A stretch of 5,154 nucleotides of DNA, from the NCBI GenBank assembly GCA_039178165.1, contig JBCDFL010000222.1, forward strand, positions 1 to 5,154, given 5' to 3'. The notes below the pieces were generated by a model, which had not been told where the DNA came from, did not search any database, and saw only the letters and a program-made list of their open reading frames with translations. A program made the position numbers and the translations under genes. This document shows positions 1 through 5,154 of this stretch, piece by piece (position 1 is the first letter of the stretch; each line of letters begins with the position of its first letter). Source of the stretch: JBCBCP01 sp039178165 (GTDB lineage Bacteria; Pseudomonadota; Alphaproteobacteria; Rhodobacterales; Rhodobacteraceae).

Positions 1-87
1 CCGCCCACCGTCTGGGCGGCGCTGGCGCTGATGATGCTCGGGATGGCGCTGGTGCAGCCCCGGCGCTTGAACCGGGCTGCCGCATAG
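1..87 (+). CDS. C-terminal end of a membrane protein, probably DMT/EamA-type transporter (5' truncated by window)
   Basis: An open frame runs from base 1 and ends at TAG 85-87, giving 28 residues. It reads PPTVWAALALMMLGMALVQP followed by RRLNRAAA: one hydrophobic helix, then a short basic tail that would lie in the cytosol. A final helix of the form 'small-hydrophobic, G, hydrophobic, then arginines' is how many DMT/EamA exporters end, so that family is my best guess, but one helix cannot identify it. Codon use is GC-rich and coding-like. The stop lies 42 bases before the permease start at 130, on the same strand and in the same frame, so co-transcription is plausible. It could equally be the end of another multi-pass protein. 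Confidence 0.5.
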   Translation, partial: PPTVWAALALMMLGMALVQPRRLNRAAA

Positions 88-117
88 GCGATTGTACCGC
101 CGCCAGAGGCTAACAAA

Positions 118-121
118 AGGG
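118..121 (+). promoter_or_regulatory. Ribosome binding site of the SLC13-type permease
   Basis: AGGG, within AAAAGGG at 115-121, lies eight bases before ATG 130. It supports that start. The only upstream in-frame stop is the TAG of the preceding gene at 85-87, and no other ATG, GTG or TTG codon lies in frame between them. Confidence 0.6.
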
Positions 122-129
122 CCGCGCCA

Positions 130-1908
130 ATGGGCCTGATCGAGCTGTCGCCGACCGGTGACGCCCTCCTGACCCTCTCCATCGTGGGGGTCATGTTCAT
201 CCTGTTCCTGCGGGAAGTCCTTCCGACCGAGGTGGTCGCGCTGGGCGGTGTTGCGTTGATGCTGGTGGCCGGCGTTCTGCCCTACGACGCGGCGCTCGAT
301 GTGCTCAGCAACCCCGCGCCGTGGACCATCGCGGCGATGTTCATCATCATGGGCGCGCTGGTGCGGACCGGGGCGCTCGACGCCTTCACCGGCCTCGCCT
401 CGCGCCAGGCCAAGACGCGGCCCGTGGTGGCCATCGCCCTCCTGATGGCCTTTGTCATCCTCGCCTCCGCCATCGTCAGCAACACGCCCGTGGTCGTGGT
501 GATGATCCCCGTCTTCATCCAGCTGGCAAAAACCATGGATCTGGCGCCCTCCAAGCTGCTGATCCCGCTGTCTTACGCCGCCATCCTCGGGGGCACGCTG
601 ACCCTGATCGGCACCTCGACCAACCTGCTGGTGGACGGCGTGGCGCGGGCCAATGGGCTTGCCGCGTTCAGCATCTTTGAAGTCACGCCCCTGGGTCTGA
701 TCCTGGTGGTCTGGGGCATGGTCTACCTGCGCTTCGTGGCGCCCCTGCTGCTGCCCGACCGCGACAGCATGGCGGGTCTGCTGAGTGATCGGGCCAAGAT
801 GAAGTTCTTCACCGAGGCCGTCATCCCCCCCGACAGCAACCTCATCGGGCGCGAGGTCACCGGCGTGCAGCTCTTCAAGCGCGACGGCGTGCGCCTGATC
901 GACGTGATCCGGGGTGACCTGTCCCTGCGCCGCAACCTCGCGGGGGTAGAGTTGCAGGTCGGCGACCGGGTTGTCCTGCGCTCCGCCGTCACCGAGCTGC
1001 TGAGCCTGCAACGCAACAAGGAGCTGAAGCGGGTCGATCAGGTCTCCGCGGTGGAGACGACGACGGTCGAGGTGCTGATCACCCCAGGCTGCAAGATGAT
1101 CGGGCGGAGCCTTGGGGCCATGCGATTGCGCCGGCGCTACGGCGTCTACACGCTGGCGGTGCACCGACGGAACCAGAACATCGGCCGTGCGCTCGACGAT
1201 CTGGTGGTCAAAGTCGGCGATACGCTGCTGCTGGAGGGTGCGCCGGCGGACATCCAGCGGCTGGCGCAGGACATGGATATGGTCGACGTCTCGCAGCCCT
1301 CGGGCCGGGCCTTCCGGCGCAGCCACGCGCCCATCGCGCTGGGCGCGCTCATCGGGATCGTGGCGCTGGCGGCCTTCGGCGTTGCGCCGATCCTGGCGCT
1401 GAGCGTGATTGCTGTCGCGCTGGTCCTCGTGACCAAGTGCATCGACGCGGACGAGGCGTTTTCCTTCGTCGATGGCCGCCTTCTGGCGCTGATCTTTTCG
1501 ATGCTGGCCATCGGCGCGGCCCTGGAGGCGTCGGGTGCCGTGGCCCTGATCGCCGAGGCCATCGCGCCGGGCCTCAGCGTGCTGCCGCCCTTCCTGATCA
1601 TCTGGACGGTCTACCTGCTGACTTCCGTCCTGACCGAGCTGGTGAGCAACAACGCTGTCGCCGTGGTGATGACCCCCATCGCTATCGGGCTGGCCACGGC
1701 CCTTGGCCTCGACCCTCGCCCGCTGGTCGTGGCGGTGATGGTGGCCGCCTCGGCCAGCTTCGCGACGCCCATAGGCTACCAGACCAACATGCTGGTCTAC
1801 GGGCCGGGCGGCTACAAGTTCACCGATTTCATGCGCGTGGGCATCCCGCTGAACCTGAGCATTGGCTTCCTCGCCTCCGCCATCATTCCGTTCATTTGGG
1901 CGCTGTGA
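130..1908 (+). CDS. SLC13/DASS-type permease with two TrkA-C (RCK_C) domains
   Basis: Complete 592-residue inner-membrane transporter of the ion transporter superfamily (SLC13/DASS, ArsB/NhaD-like fold). Two homologous membrane halves are visible. The first (about 12-210) carries the hairpin motif SNT at 117-119 (AIVSNTPVVVVMIP) and GTSTN at 161-165. The second (about 400-592) carries the matching SNN at 506-508 (ELVSNNAVAVVMTP) and ATPIGYQTNMLVYGPGGY at 545-562. In characterised DASS proteins these SNT/SNN-like motifs bind the substrate carboxylate and sodium. Between the halves lie two soluble repeats at about 226-300 and 310-386. Both show the RCK_C pattern: a 'G..IGR(E/S)' start, then a late 'VGDR/VGDT' followed by a beta strand. 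Such domains are thought to sense ligands or regulate transport. Substrate is unassigned: sulfate, dicarboxylate or another anion are all possible, and automatic annotation often says 'SLC13 family permease'. ATG 130 is supported by AGGG at 118-121. It may be co-transcribed with the partial gene before it. It ends 31 bases from a convergent gene. Confidence 0.93.
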   Translation: MGLIELSPTGDALLTLSIVGVMFILFLREVLPTEVVALGGVALMLVAGVLPYDAALDVLSNPAPWTIAAMFIIMGALVRTGALDAFTGLASRQAKTRPVVAIALLMAFVILASAIVSNTPVVVVMIPVFIQLAKTMDLAPSKLLIPLSYAAILGGTLTLIGTSTNLLVDGVARANGLAAFSIFEVTPLGLILVVWGMVYLRFVAPLLLPDRDSMAGLLSDRAKMKFFTEAVIPPDSNLIGREVTGVQLFKRDGVRLIDVIRGDLSLRRNLAGVELQVGDRVVLRSAVTELLSLQRNKELKRVDQVSAVETTTVEVLITPGCKMIGRSLGAMRLRRRYGVYTLAVHRRNQNIGRALDDLVVKVGDTLLLEGAPADIQRLAQDMDMVDVSQPSGRAFRRSHAPIALGALIGIVALAAFGVAPILALSVIAVALVLVTKCIDADEAFSFVDGRLLALIFSMLAIGAALEASGAVALIAEAIAPGLSVLPPFLIIWTVYLLTSVLTELVSNNAVAVVMTPIAIGLATALGLDPRPLVVAVMVAASASFATPIGYQTNMLVYGPGGYKFTDFMRVGIPLNLSIGFLASAIIPFIWAL

Positions 1909-1939
1909 CGCGCAGCCCCTGTGGCCGCGCCTTCCAGCG
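1909..1939. other. Short convergent intergenic gap
   Basis: Only 31 bases separate the permease stop (TGA 1906-1908) from the stop of the minus-strand gene (TGA at 1942-1940). The segment is GC-rich. Short arms CGCTG 1901-1905 and CAGCG 1935-1939 could pair, as could GACGC 1907-1911 and GCGTC 1937-1941, but there is no T-tract on either strand and no strong compact hairpin. No recognisable intrinsic terminator is visible, so transcripts from the two sides may overlap. Confidence 0.4.
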
Positions 1940-3115
1940 TCAAAGTTCCGGCGCGTCCTGCGGGGCGGCCGCCGTCTCCAGCATCTGGTTCACCCGGGCA
2001 TCGACGGTCAGCAACGTGCCAAGCAGCTCATCGTTATAGGCGCGTGAGGCATCACCCAAGTCCATGACCATCTTGCGGATGCTGCCATCGTCATTCGAGG
2101 TGACGTTTATATCAACTTCTGGGCCACAGGACGGAAACGTATGCATGTCGCCGACCGAAATCCCGCGCACGCCCGAGGCGCGGTCAGCTTCCGAACATTC
2201 GCCCGAGCTGGCCGACCAGACCAACTGCCTGTAGGCCCCGGTCTGATCAAAGCTGATGGTGAAGGTTGTCCGCTGGAACATGATGTCGATCTCGGGATCC
2301 TGAAACCCAAATTTGTTCTGCAACGCGCTTTTCATCGTGGGAATGGGCACGTTCTGGCCCGCCGGGCTATAATACGTCGTCCGAGAGACCCCAAGAACCC
2401 GAGCCGTGCCAGCCGCCGCCGCCTCCTCCGTCGGTGCAAACTCGAACAGAACGTCGATCTGATCGACATAACCTTTCGCGCCGCGGGCGCTGGTTTCGAT
2501 GATGTCGGTCGTCTTCACATAGGATTGAAACGCGCGATGCGCCGCGCCCGAGCGCAGGCTCGCCATCCCGGTCGCACTGCCTTGCACCCCGCGCTCCAGC
2601 GCTGTCCACCCGCGCCCTGCGACCAGGTTCGCTTCGACGTCGTCCCGGGTCTGATCCAGGCTCACACCCAGCAGATCGTAGCCTGAAGGCAGTGGCGACG
2701 GCGCGTTCGGCAGCTGGATGCCCGCGATGGTCAGCGGCTCCGGGTGGAACGCGGGAAAGGCGACGTCGACGCCTTGCGCCGGATTGGCCGTCACGGTGAC
2801 CGTTCCGCTGGCGGGGCAATTGCCCTTGCTCGTCCCGCCCAGGGCCAGCTGTGACGTCGCCACCCCCTCAAAGCGCAGCCCGTAAACGCATTCCGCCGTC
2901 ATCTGCCCACTCTGGGCCTGGCGATTGGCCAGCAACATGCCCAGCGGGCCGTGCCGATACAACTGTTAGCTGAACTGCCCCGTGGGCTGGCCATTCTCGG
3001 ACGTGCGCACGCCGCCGAACCAAACCCCGTCGAGCGGGTCGAAATCCGCTTGGGCCGTGCCAGCCAAAGACAGGGCCGCCACGGCCAGGAATGCTTTGGA
3101 GATGAAATGTTTCAT
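1940..3115 (-). pseudogene. Secreted/periplasmic protein of unknown function, interrupted by an in-frame TAA at codon 50
   Basis: One minus-strand frame runs from ATG 3113-3115 to TGA 1940-1942 (391 codons before the stop) and is broken only by TAA at 2966-2968. The start is set by GGAG at 3123-3126 and by a textbook Sec signal peptide: MKHFISK, a hydrophobic AFLAVAALSLAG core, and an AQA cleavage site at 21-23. The mature protein would begin DFDPLDGVWFGG. Coding-like GC-rich codons continue in the same frame through the stop (GQFS, stop, QLYRHGPLGML), so this looks like one gene with a nonsense change and not two genes or a frameshift. The rest has four cysteines (restored residues about 76, 100, 307, 330), possibly two disulfides, and a stretch LLGVSLDQTRDDVEANL (about 148-164). 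Next come 'Y(V)DQIDVLFEF...RVLGVSRTTYY' and 'MKSALQNKFG...ISFDQTGAY'. This order resembles uncharacterised alphaproteobacterial periplasmic proteins, from memory only; I assign no function. The second part alone (TTG 2962 or ATG 2938 to 1940) is open but would lack an export signal. A sequencing error remains possible. Confidence 0.72.
2966..2968 (-). other. In-frame TAA stop interrupting the periplasmic protein gene
   Basis: The plus strand reads TTA at 2966-2968, so the minus strand reads TAA. Preceding codons are CAG TTC AGC and following codons are CAG TTG TAT CGG CAC, all in the frame of both flanking open segments. TAA is neither a selenocysteine nor a pyrrolysine codon. Single-base changes that would restore sense give Gln, Glu, Lys, Ser, Leu or Tyr. 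The N-terminal product alone would be 49 residues, about 26 after signal cleavage. Confidence 0.9.
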
Positions 3116-3122
3116 GGGGGCG

Positions 3123-3126
3123 CTCC
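3123..3126 (-). promoter_or_regulatory. Ribosome binding site that decides the start of the periplasmic protein
   Basis: The minus strand reads GGAG seven bases before ATG 3115. The frame extends further upstream to an ATG at 3166, but that longer start would put 17 extra residues ahead of a normal signal peptide and has no comparable ribosome binding site. The start at 3115 is therefore preferred. Confidence 0.7.
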
Positions 3127-3153
3127 GAAAAAGATTTGAAACCATGTCAAAAC

Positions 3154-3181
3154 AGTATCGTAACACCTCAGTGAACTTGAA
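3154..3181 (-). promoter_or_regulatory. Weak sigma-70-like promoter candidate for the periplasmic protein gene
   Basis: On the minus strand TTCAAG (3181-3176) is followed after 16 bases by GATACT (3159-3154). The -35 box matches the consensus at three of six positions and the -10 box at four of six. Transcription would start near 3147, leaving a leader of roughly 30 bases. The surrounding 3128-3200 is clearly richer in A+T than the genes. This is a pattern match only; other placements are possible. Confidence 0.3.
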
Positions 3182-3206
3182 CTATTGTTGTGAAAAAGCG
3201 CGCACA

Positions 3207-3236
3207 ATACTGCGTGTGCCCAAGAAGTATACTGCG
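3207..3236. repeat. Direct repeat of ATACTGCG, 22 bases apart
   Basis: ATACTGCG occurs at 3207-3214 and again at 3229-3236. The start-to-start distance is 22 bases, about two helical turns, so both copies face the same side of the DNA. It lies upstream of the periplasmic protein gene and could be an operator. An eight-base repeat in a short region can also arise by chance. Confidence 0.3.
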
Positions 3237-3248
3237 CTCGGGGCGCGT

Positions 3249-3265
3249 CAATTCTTCAAGAATTG
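3249..3265. repeat. Perfect 17-base palindrome with CTTCAAG core (distal copy)
   Basis: CAATTCTT-C-AAGAATTG has eight-base arms around one central base. As RNA it would form a seven-base-pair stem with a three-base loop. It shares the central CTTCAAG with the second palindrome at 3274-3290, the two centres being 25 bases apart. The stem is A+T-rich and no T-tract follows on either strand, so a classical intrinsic terminator is unlikely. A protein-binding operator or a transcript-end stabilising hairpin fits as well. Confidence 0.6.
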
Positions 3266-3273
3266 AAGGTTAT

Positions 3274-3290
3274 CGATCCTTCAAGGATCG
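3274..3290 (-). terminator. Perfect 17-base palindrome directly after the dehydrogenase stop, possible 3'-end hairpin
   Basis: CGATCCTT-C-AAGGATCG begins one base beyond the TAG (3294-3292) of the minus-strand dehydrogenase. In the transcript it would fold into a seven-base-pair stem with a UGA loop. Its position suggests a transcript-end role, either termination or protection from exonucleases. No run of U follows, so Rho-independent termination is doubtful. An alternative pairing, TTGAAGG 3263-3269 with CCTTCAA 3278-3284, would be mutually exclusive with this hairpin. Confidence 0.4.
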
Positions 3291-3291
3291 A

Positions 3292-4950
3292 CTACGCAAT
3301 CGCCTGCGACCGCCCCGCATTGCGCCCCGAGAAGATGCAACCGCCGAGGAACGTGCCTTCCAGCGCATTGTAGCCGTGGTAGCCGCCGCCGCCGAAGCCG
3401 GCGACTTCCCCTGCTGCGAAGAGCCCCGGCACCACGGCGCCGTCGGCGCCGATCATCTGGCTGTCGAGGTTCGTTTGCAGGCCGCCCAGGGTTTTGCGGG
3501 TCAGGATGTGCAGTTTGACCGCGATCAGGGGCCCGTTGGCGGGGTCGAGGAATTTGTGCGGTTTGGCCGTGCGGATCAGCCGGTCGCCGCGGTAGTTGCG
3601 GGCAGCGTGGATCGCCATCATCTGGGCGTCCTTGCTGAACGGATTGTCGATTTGGGCGTCTCGCGCCTCGATCTGCGGGCGCAATTTCTCTTCGGTGATG
3701 AGGCTCCCGCCCGCCACTTGGTTCATGCCGCGCACGAGGGAGGCCAAATCCTGCGCCACGACGAAGTCTTGTCCTCGCTCTTTGAACGCCTCCACCGGGC
3801 CGGTCGCTTTGGAGCCGGAAAGGATGCGCTGCTTGATGACCTCGAGCCAGGATTTCGAGGTGAAGTCGGGGTTCTGCTCGGACCCCGACAGGGCGAATTC
3901 CTTCTTGATGACCTTCTGGGTCAGGACGAACCAGGAATACTCGTAACCTGTGTCGAGGATCGCCTTGAGCGTGCCGACGGAATCGAAGCCGGGCAGGGCG
4001 GGGGGCGCGAAGCGGTTGCCTTCCGCGTCGAACCACATCGACGAGGGGCCGGGCAGGATGCGGATGCCGTGGGCGGGCCAGATCGGGTCCCAATTCTGCA
4101 CGCCTTCGGTGTAATGCCACATGCGGTCACCGTTGATAACGTGCCCGCCCGCGGCCTCCGAAATGCCGATCATGCGGCCGTCCACATGGGCCGGCACGCC
4201 CGCGACCATGGATTTGGGCGCGGGGCCGAGGCGCTCCGTGGGCCAGACCTTGCGCACCATCTCGAAATTGCCGCCGATGCCGCCGGAGGTCACGATGACG
4301 GAGGGCGCCTGGACCGCGAAATCGCCGACCGCGTCGCGGTTGGTCTTTTGCCCGCGGGCGGCATTGTCTTCGGCAAGGATCGTGCCACTAACGCCTTTGG
4401 CGGCGCCGTTTTCCATGTCGATCCGGTCGACCTGGTGCCGGAAGCGGAATTCCAGCAGACCCGCGCGCTCGTGCTCTTCGCAGCGGCGCACGAAGTGCTC
4501 GATGCTGCCCGGCCCGGTGCCCCAGGTGATGTGGAAACGGGGGACGGAGTTGCCGTGGCCATTGGCGAAGCCGCCGCCGCGTTCGGCCCAGCCGACGACC
4601 GGGAACCAGCGCAGGCCCATCTTGTAGAGCCATTCGCGCATCTCGCCGGCGGCGAAGTCGACATAGGCTTCGGCCCATTTGCGCGGCCAGTGGTCTTCTT
4701 CGCGGTCGAACCCGGCGCTGCCCATCCAGTCATTCAGGGCCAGCTCGCGGCTGTCGCGCACGCCCATGCGGCGCTGTTCGGGCGTATCGATCAGGCACAG
4801 GCCCCCGAGGCTCCAGAAGGCTTGACCGCCCAGAAAGCTGCGCGGCTCCTGATCGACCATGATCACCCGCTTGCCGCGGTCCCCAAGCTCTGCGGCGGCG
4901 GCGAGGCCGGCGAGGCCGGTGCCGACGATGATGGCGTCTGCGCTGTCCAT
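3292..4950 (-). CDS. FAD-binding dehydrogenase (COG3573-type predicted oxidoreductase)
   Basis: Complete 552-residue flavoprotein of the FAD-binding 2 / fumarate reductase-like superfamily; length and motifs fit the 'FAD-binding dehydrogenase' COG3573 group (Mycobacterium Rv0785-like). The N-terminal Rossmann fold has GTGLAG at 10-15 (GxGxxG) and an acidic residue, D33, at the end of the second strand for the FAD ribose. GGQAFWSLGG (41-50) is the next FAD contact region. VTSGGIGGN (220-228) and FDAEGNRFAPP (307-317) are typical of the family. The C-terminal FAD closure is GLFAAGEVAGFGGGGYHGYN (509-528) followed by EGTFLGGCIFSGRNAG. There is no signal peptide or membrane helix, so it is probably cytosolic. 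Family members are predicted to oxidise or reduce C-C bonds of organic substrates, but no substrate is established here. ATG 4950 is preceded by AGGGAGG at a five-base spacing. A BASS transporter gene ends 12 bases upstream, indicating an operon. The 3' end abuts a palindrome. A 3-ketosteroid dehydrogenase label would be an over-reading. Confidence 0.93.
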   Translation of the reverse strand: MDSADAIIVGTGLAGLAAAAELGDRGKRVIMVDQEPRSFLGGQAFWSLGGLCLIDTPEQRRMGVRDSRELALNDWMGSAGFDREEDHWPRKWAEAYVDFAAGEMREWLYKMGLRWFPVVGWAERGGGFANGHGNSVPRFHITWGTGPGSIEHFVRRCEEHERAGLLEFRFRHQVDRIDMENGAAKGVSGTILAEDNAARGQKTNRDAVGDFAVQAPSVIVTSGGIGGNFEMVRKVWPTERLGPAPKSMVAGVPAHVDGRMIGISEAAGGHVINGDRMWHYTEGVQNWDPIWPAHGIRILPGPSSMWFDAEGNRFAPPALPGFDSVGTLKAILDTGYEYSWFVLTQKVIKKEFALSGSEQNPDFTSKSWLEVIKQRILSGSKATGPVEAFKERGQDFVVAQDLASLVRGMNQVAGGSLITEEKLRPQIEARDAQIDNPFSKDAQMMAIHAARNYRGDRLIRTAKPHKFLDPANGPLIAVKLHILTRKTLGGLQTNLDSQMIGADGAVVPGLFAAGEVAGFGGGGYHGYNALEGTFLGGCIFSGRNAGRSQAIA

Positions 4951-4955
4951 GAAAG

Positions 4956-4962
4956 CCTCCCT
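4956..4962 (-). promoter_or_regulatory. Strong ribosome binding site of the FAD dehydrogenase
   Basis: The minus strand reads AGGGAGG immediately after the TGA of the upstream transporter gene and five bases before ATG 4950. It fixes the dehydrogenase start and leaves no room for a separate promoter, supporting translation from a shared transcript. Confidence 0.8.
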
Positions 4963-5154
4963 TCAGCGGCTGCGGAACCACGCCACGAAGGGCGCTGCGA
5001 CCAGATACATAGTGATGCCGTAAACGGCGGCGGGCAGGGCGTAGGTCGAAAAGCCCTCCGACTGGCCCGAGATCAGCGCCGCCAGCGTGATGCCCAGCGT
5101 CGCGTTCTGGATCCCCGTCTCGACGGAGACGGTCTTGGTCTCCGGCCAGCTCAG
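4963..5154 (-). CDS. Bile acid:sodium symporter (BASS) family transporter, C-terminal 63 residues (5' end outside window)
   Basis: A minus-strand frame enters from the window edge and ends at TGA 4965-4963. It reads LSWPETKTVSVETGIQNATL then GITLAALIS, a loop, and a last helix AVYGITMYLVAAPFVAWF with a short RSR tail. The E-T-G-I-Q-N segment matches the conserved ExGxQN stretch of BASS proteins; in the solved bacterial ASBT homologues the Glu and Gln here contribute to a sodium site. The following small-residue helix and the last helix also fit the end of this ten-helix inner-membrane family. Known bacterial members carry bile acids, pantoate, pyruvate or other organic anions with sodium; the substrate is not readable from this fragment. 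It precedes the FAD dehydrogenase by 12 bases in what looks like one operon. Confidence 0.8.
   Translation of the reverse strand: MSWPETKTVSVETGIQNATLGITLAALISGQSEGFSTYALPAAVYGITMYLVAAPFVAWFRSR

Larger units (their letters stand above)
3116..3291. other. AT-richer intergenic region between two minus-strand genes
   Basis: This 176-base gap separates the dehydrogenase stop (3292) from the start of the periplasmic protein gene (3115). It is much more A+T-rich than the flanking genes, as expected for a promoter region. It contains a weak promoter candidate, a direct repeat of ATACTGCG (3207-3214 and 3229-3236) and two perfect palindromes (3249-3265 and 3274-3290). I see no convincing small gene: plus-strand open frames here are continuations of antisense frames across the neighbouring gene, and the minus-strand extension to 3166 has no ribosome binding site. 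Confidence 0.7.

Noticed and set aside
1146..1601. A 151-codon open frame on the minus strand inside the permease gene
   Set aside because: It is a shadow of the GC-rich permease coding sequence, with low-complexity Ser/Ala/Arg content and no ribosome binding site.
2141..2686. A 181-codon plus-strand open frame opposite the periplasmic protein gene
   Set aside because: The minus-strand frame has a signal peptide just upstream, a plausible protein pattern and a ribosome binding site. The plus-strand frame has none of these.
2960..2968. Programmed read-through or recoding at the TAA (TAA CAG TTG slightly resembles the CAR-YYA read-through context)
   Set aside because: That context is known from plant virus stop codons, not from bacteria, and the last base does not match. 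TAA does not specify selenocysteine or pyrrolysine. A nonsense change or sequence error is simpler.
3145..3150. A perfect TTGACA -35 box on the minus strand
   Set aside because: At a 17-base spacing the -10 position falls on CGGAGC, which is the ribosome binding site, and transcription would start at the start codon. No -10-like hexamer fits.
2969..3166. A longer N-terminus for the exported protein starting at ATG 3166
   Set aside because: It would place 17 residues in front of a standard signal peptide, without a ribosome binding site, while ATG 3115 has GGAG seven bases upstream.
3281..4120. A 279-codon minus-strand open frame overlapping the dehydrogenase in another frame
   Set aside because: Its translation is almost entirely Arg, Pro, Gly and Ala, as expected of a frame-shifted reading of GC-rich coding DNA. 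The 552-codon frame carries all the FAD motifs.
4121..4627. A 168-codon open frame on the plus strand, antisense to the FAD dehydrogenase
   Set aside because: It lies wholly inside a well-supported flavoprotein gene, its translation is rich in Arg, Pro and Ser with no recognisable motif, and such shadow frames are common in GC-rich DNA.
3292..5154. Steroid degradation module (bile acid transporter plus 3-ketosteroid dehydrogenase)
   Set aside because: BASS transporters carry many non-steroid anions, and the flavoprotein matches the COG3573 group better than true KstD enzymes. No other steroid gene is in the window.

Overview
This is a GC-rich window whose third codon positions are mostly G or C. 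The protein families and gene style resemble an alphaproteobacterium, most likely a Rhodobacteraceae/Roseobacter-type organism. That placement is an inference from composition and protein character, because the window has no rRNA, tRNA or taxonomic marker gene.

Layout, left to right. Positions 1-87 (+) are the last codons of a membrane protein that looks like the end of a DMT/EamA-type transporter. After a 42-base gap, 130-1908 (+) encodes a complete 592-residue SLC13/DASS-type permease with two cytosolic TrkA-C (RCK_C) domains inserted between its two membrane halves. It converges, across only 31 bases, on a minus-strand gene at 1940-3115. That gene encodes a Sec-exported periplasmic protein of unrecognised function and is interrupted at codon 50 by an in-frame TAA, so it is called a pseudogene or point-disrupted gene. 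An AT-richer gap at 3116-3291 holds its ribosome binding site, a weak promoter candidate, a short direct repeat and two adjacent perfect 17-base palindromes. The minus strand then carries a 552-residue FAD-binding dehydrogenase of the COG3573 type (3292-4950). Twelve bases upstream of it is the C-terminal end of a bile acid:sodium symporter (BASS) family transporter (4963-5154, cut by the window edge).

How the genes relate. The BASS transporter and the flavoprotein are almost certainly co-transcribed, which suggests uptake of an organic acid or related compound followed by redox conversion; the substrate cannot be read from the sequence. The SLC13 permease appears to be a separate plus-strand unit, possibly co-transcribed with the partial gene before it. 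I see no mobile element, CRISPR array, RNA gene or defence system, and no convincing new multi-gene system. The two features most worth a second look are the in-frame stop in the periplasmic protein gene and the tandem palindromes directly behind the dehydrogenase gene.
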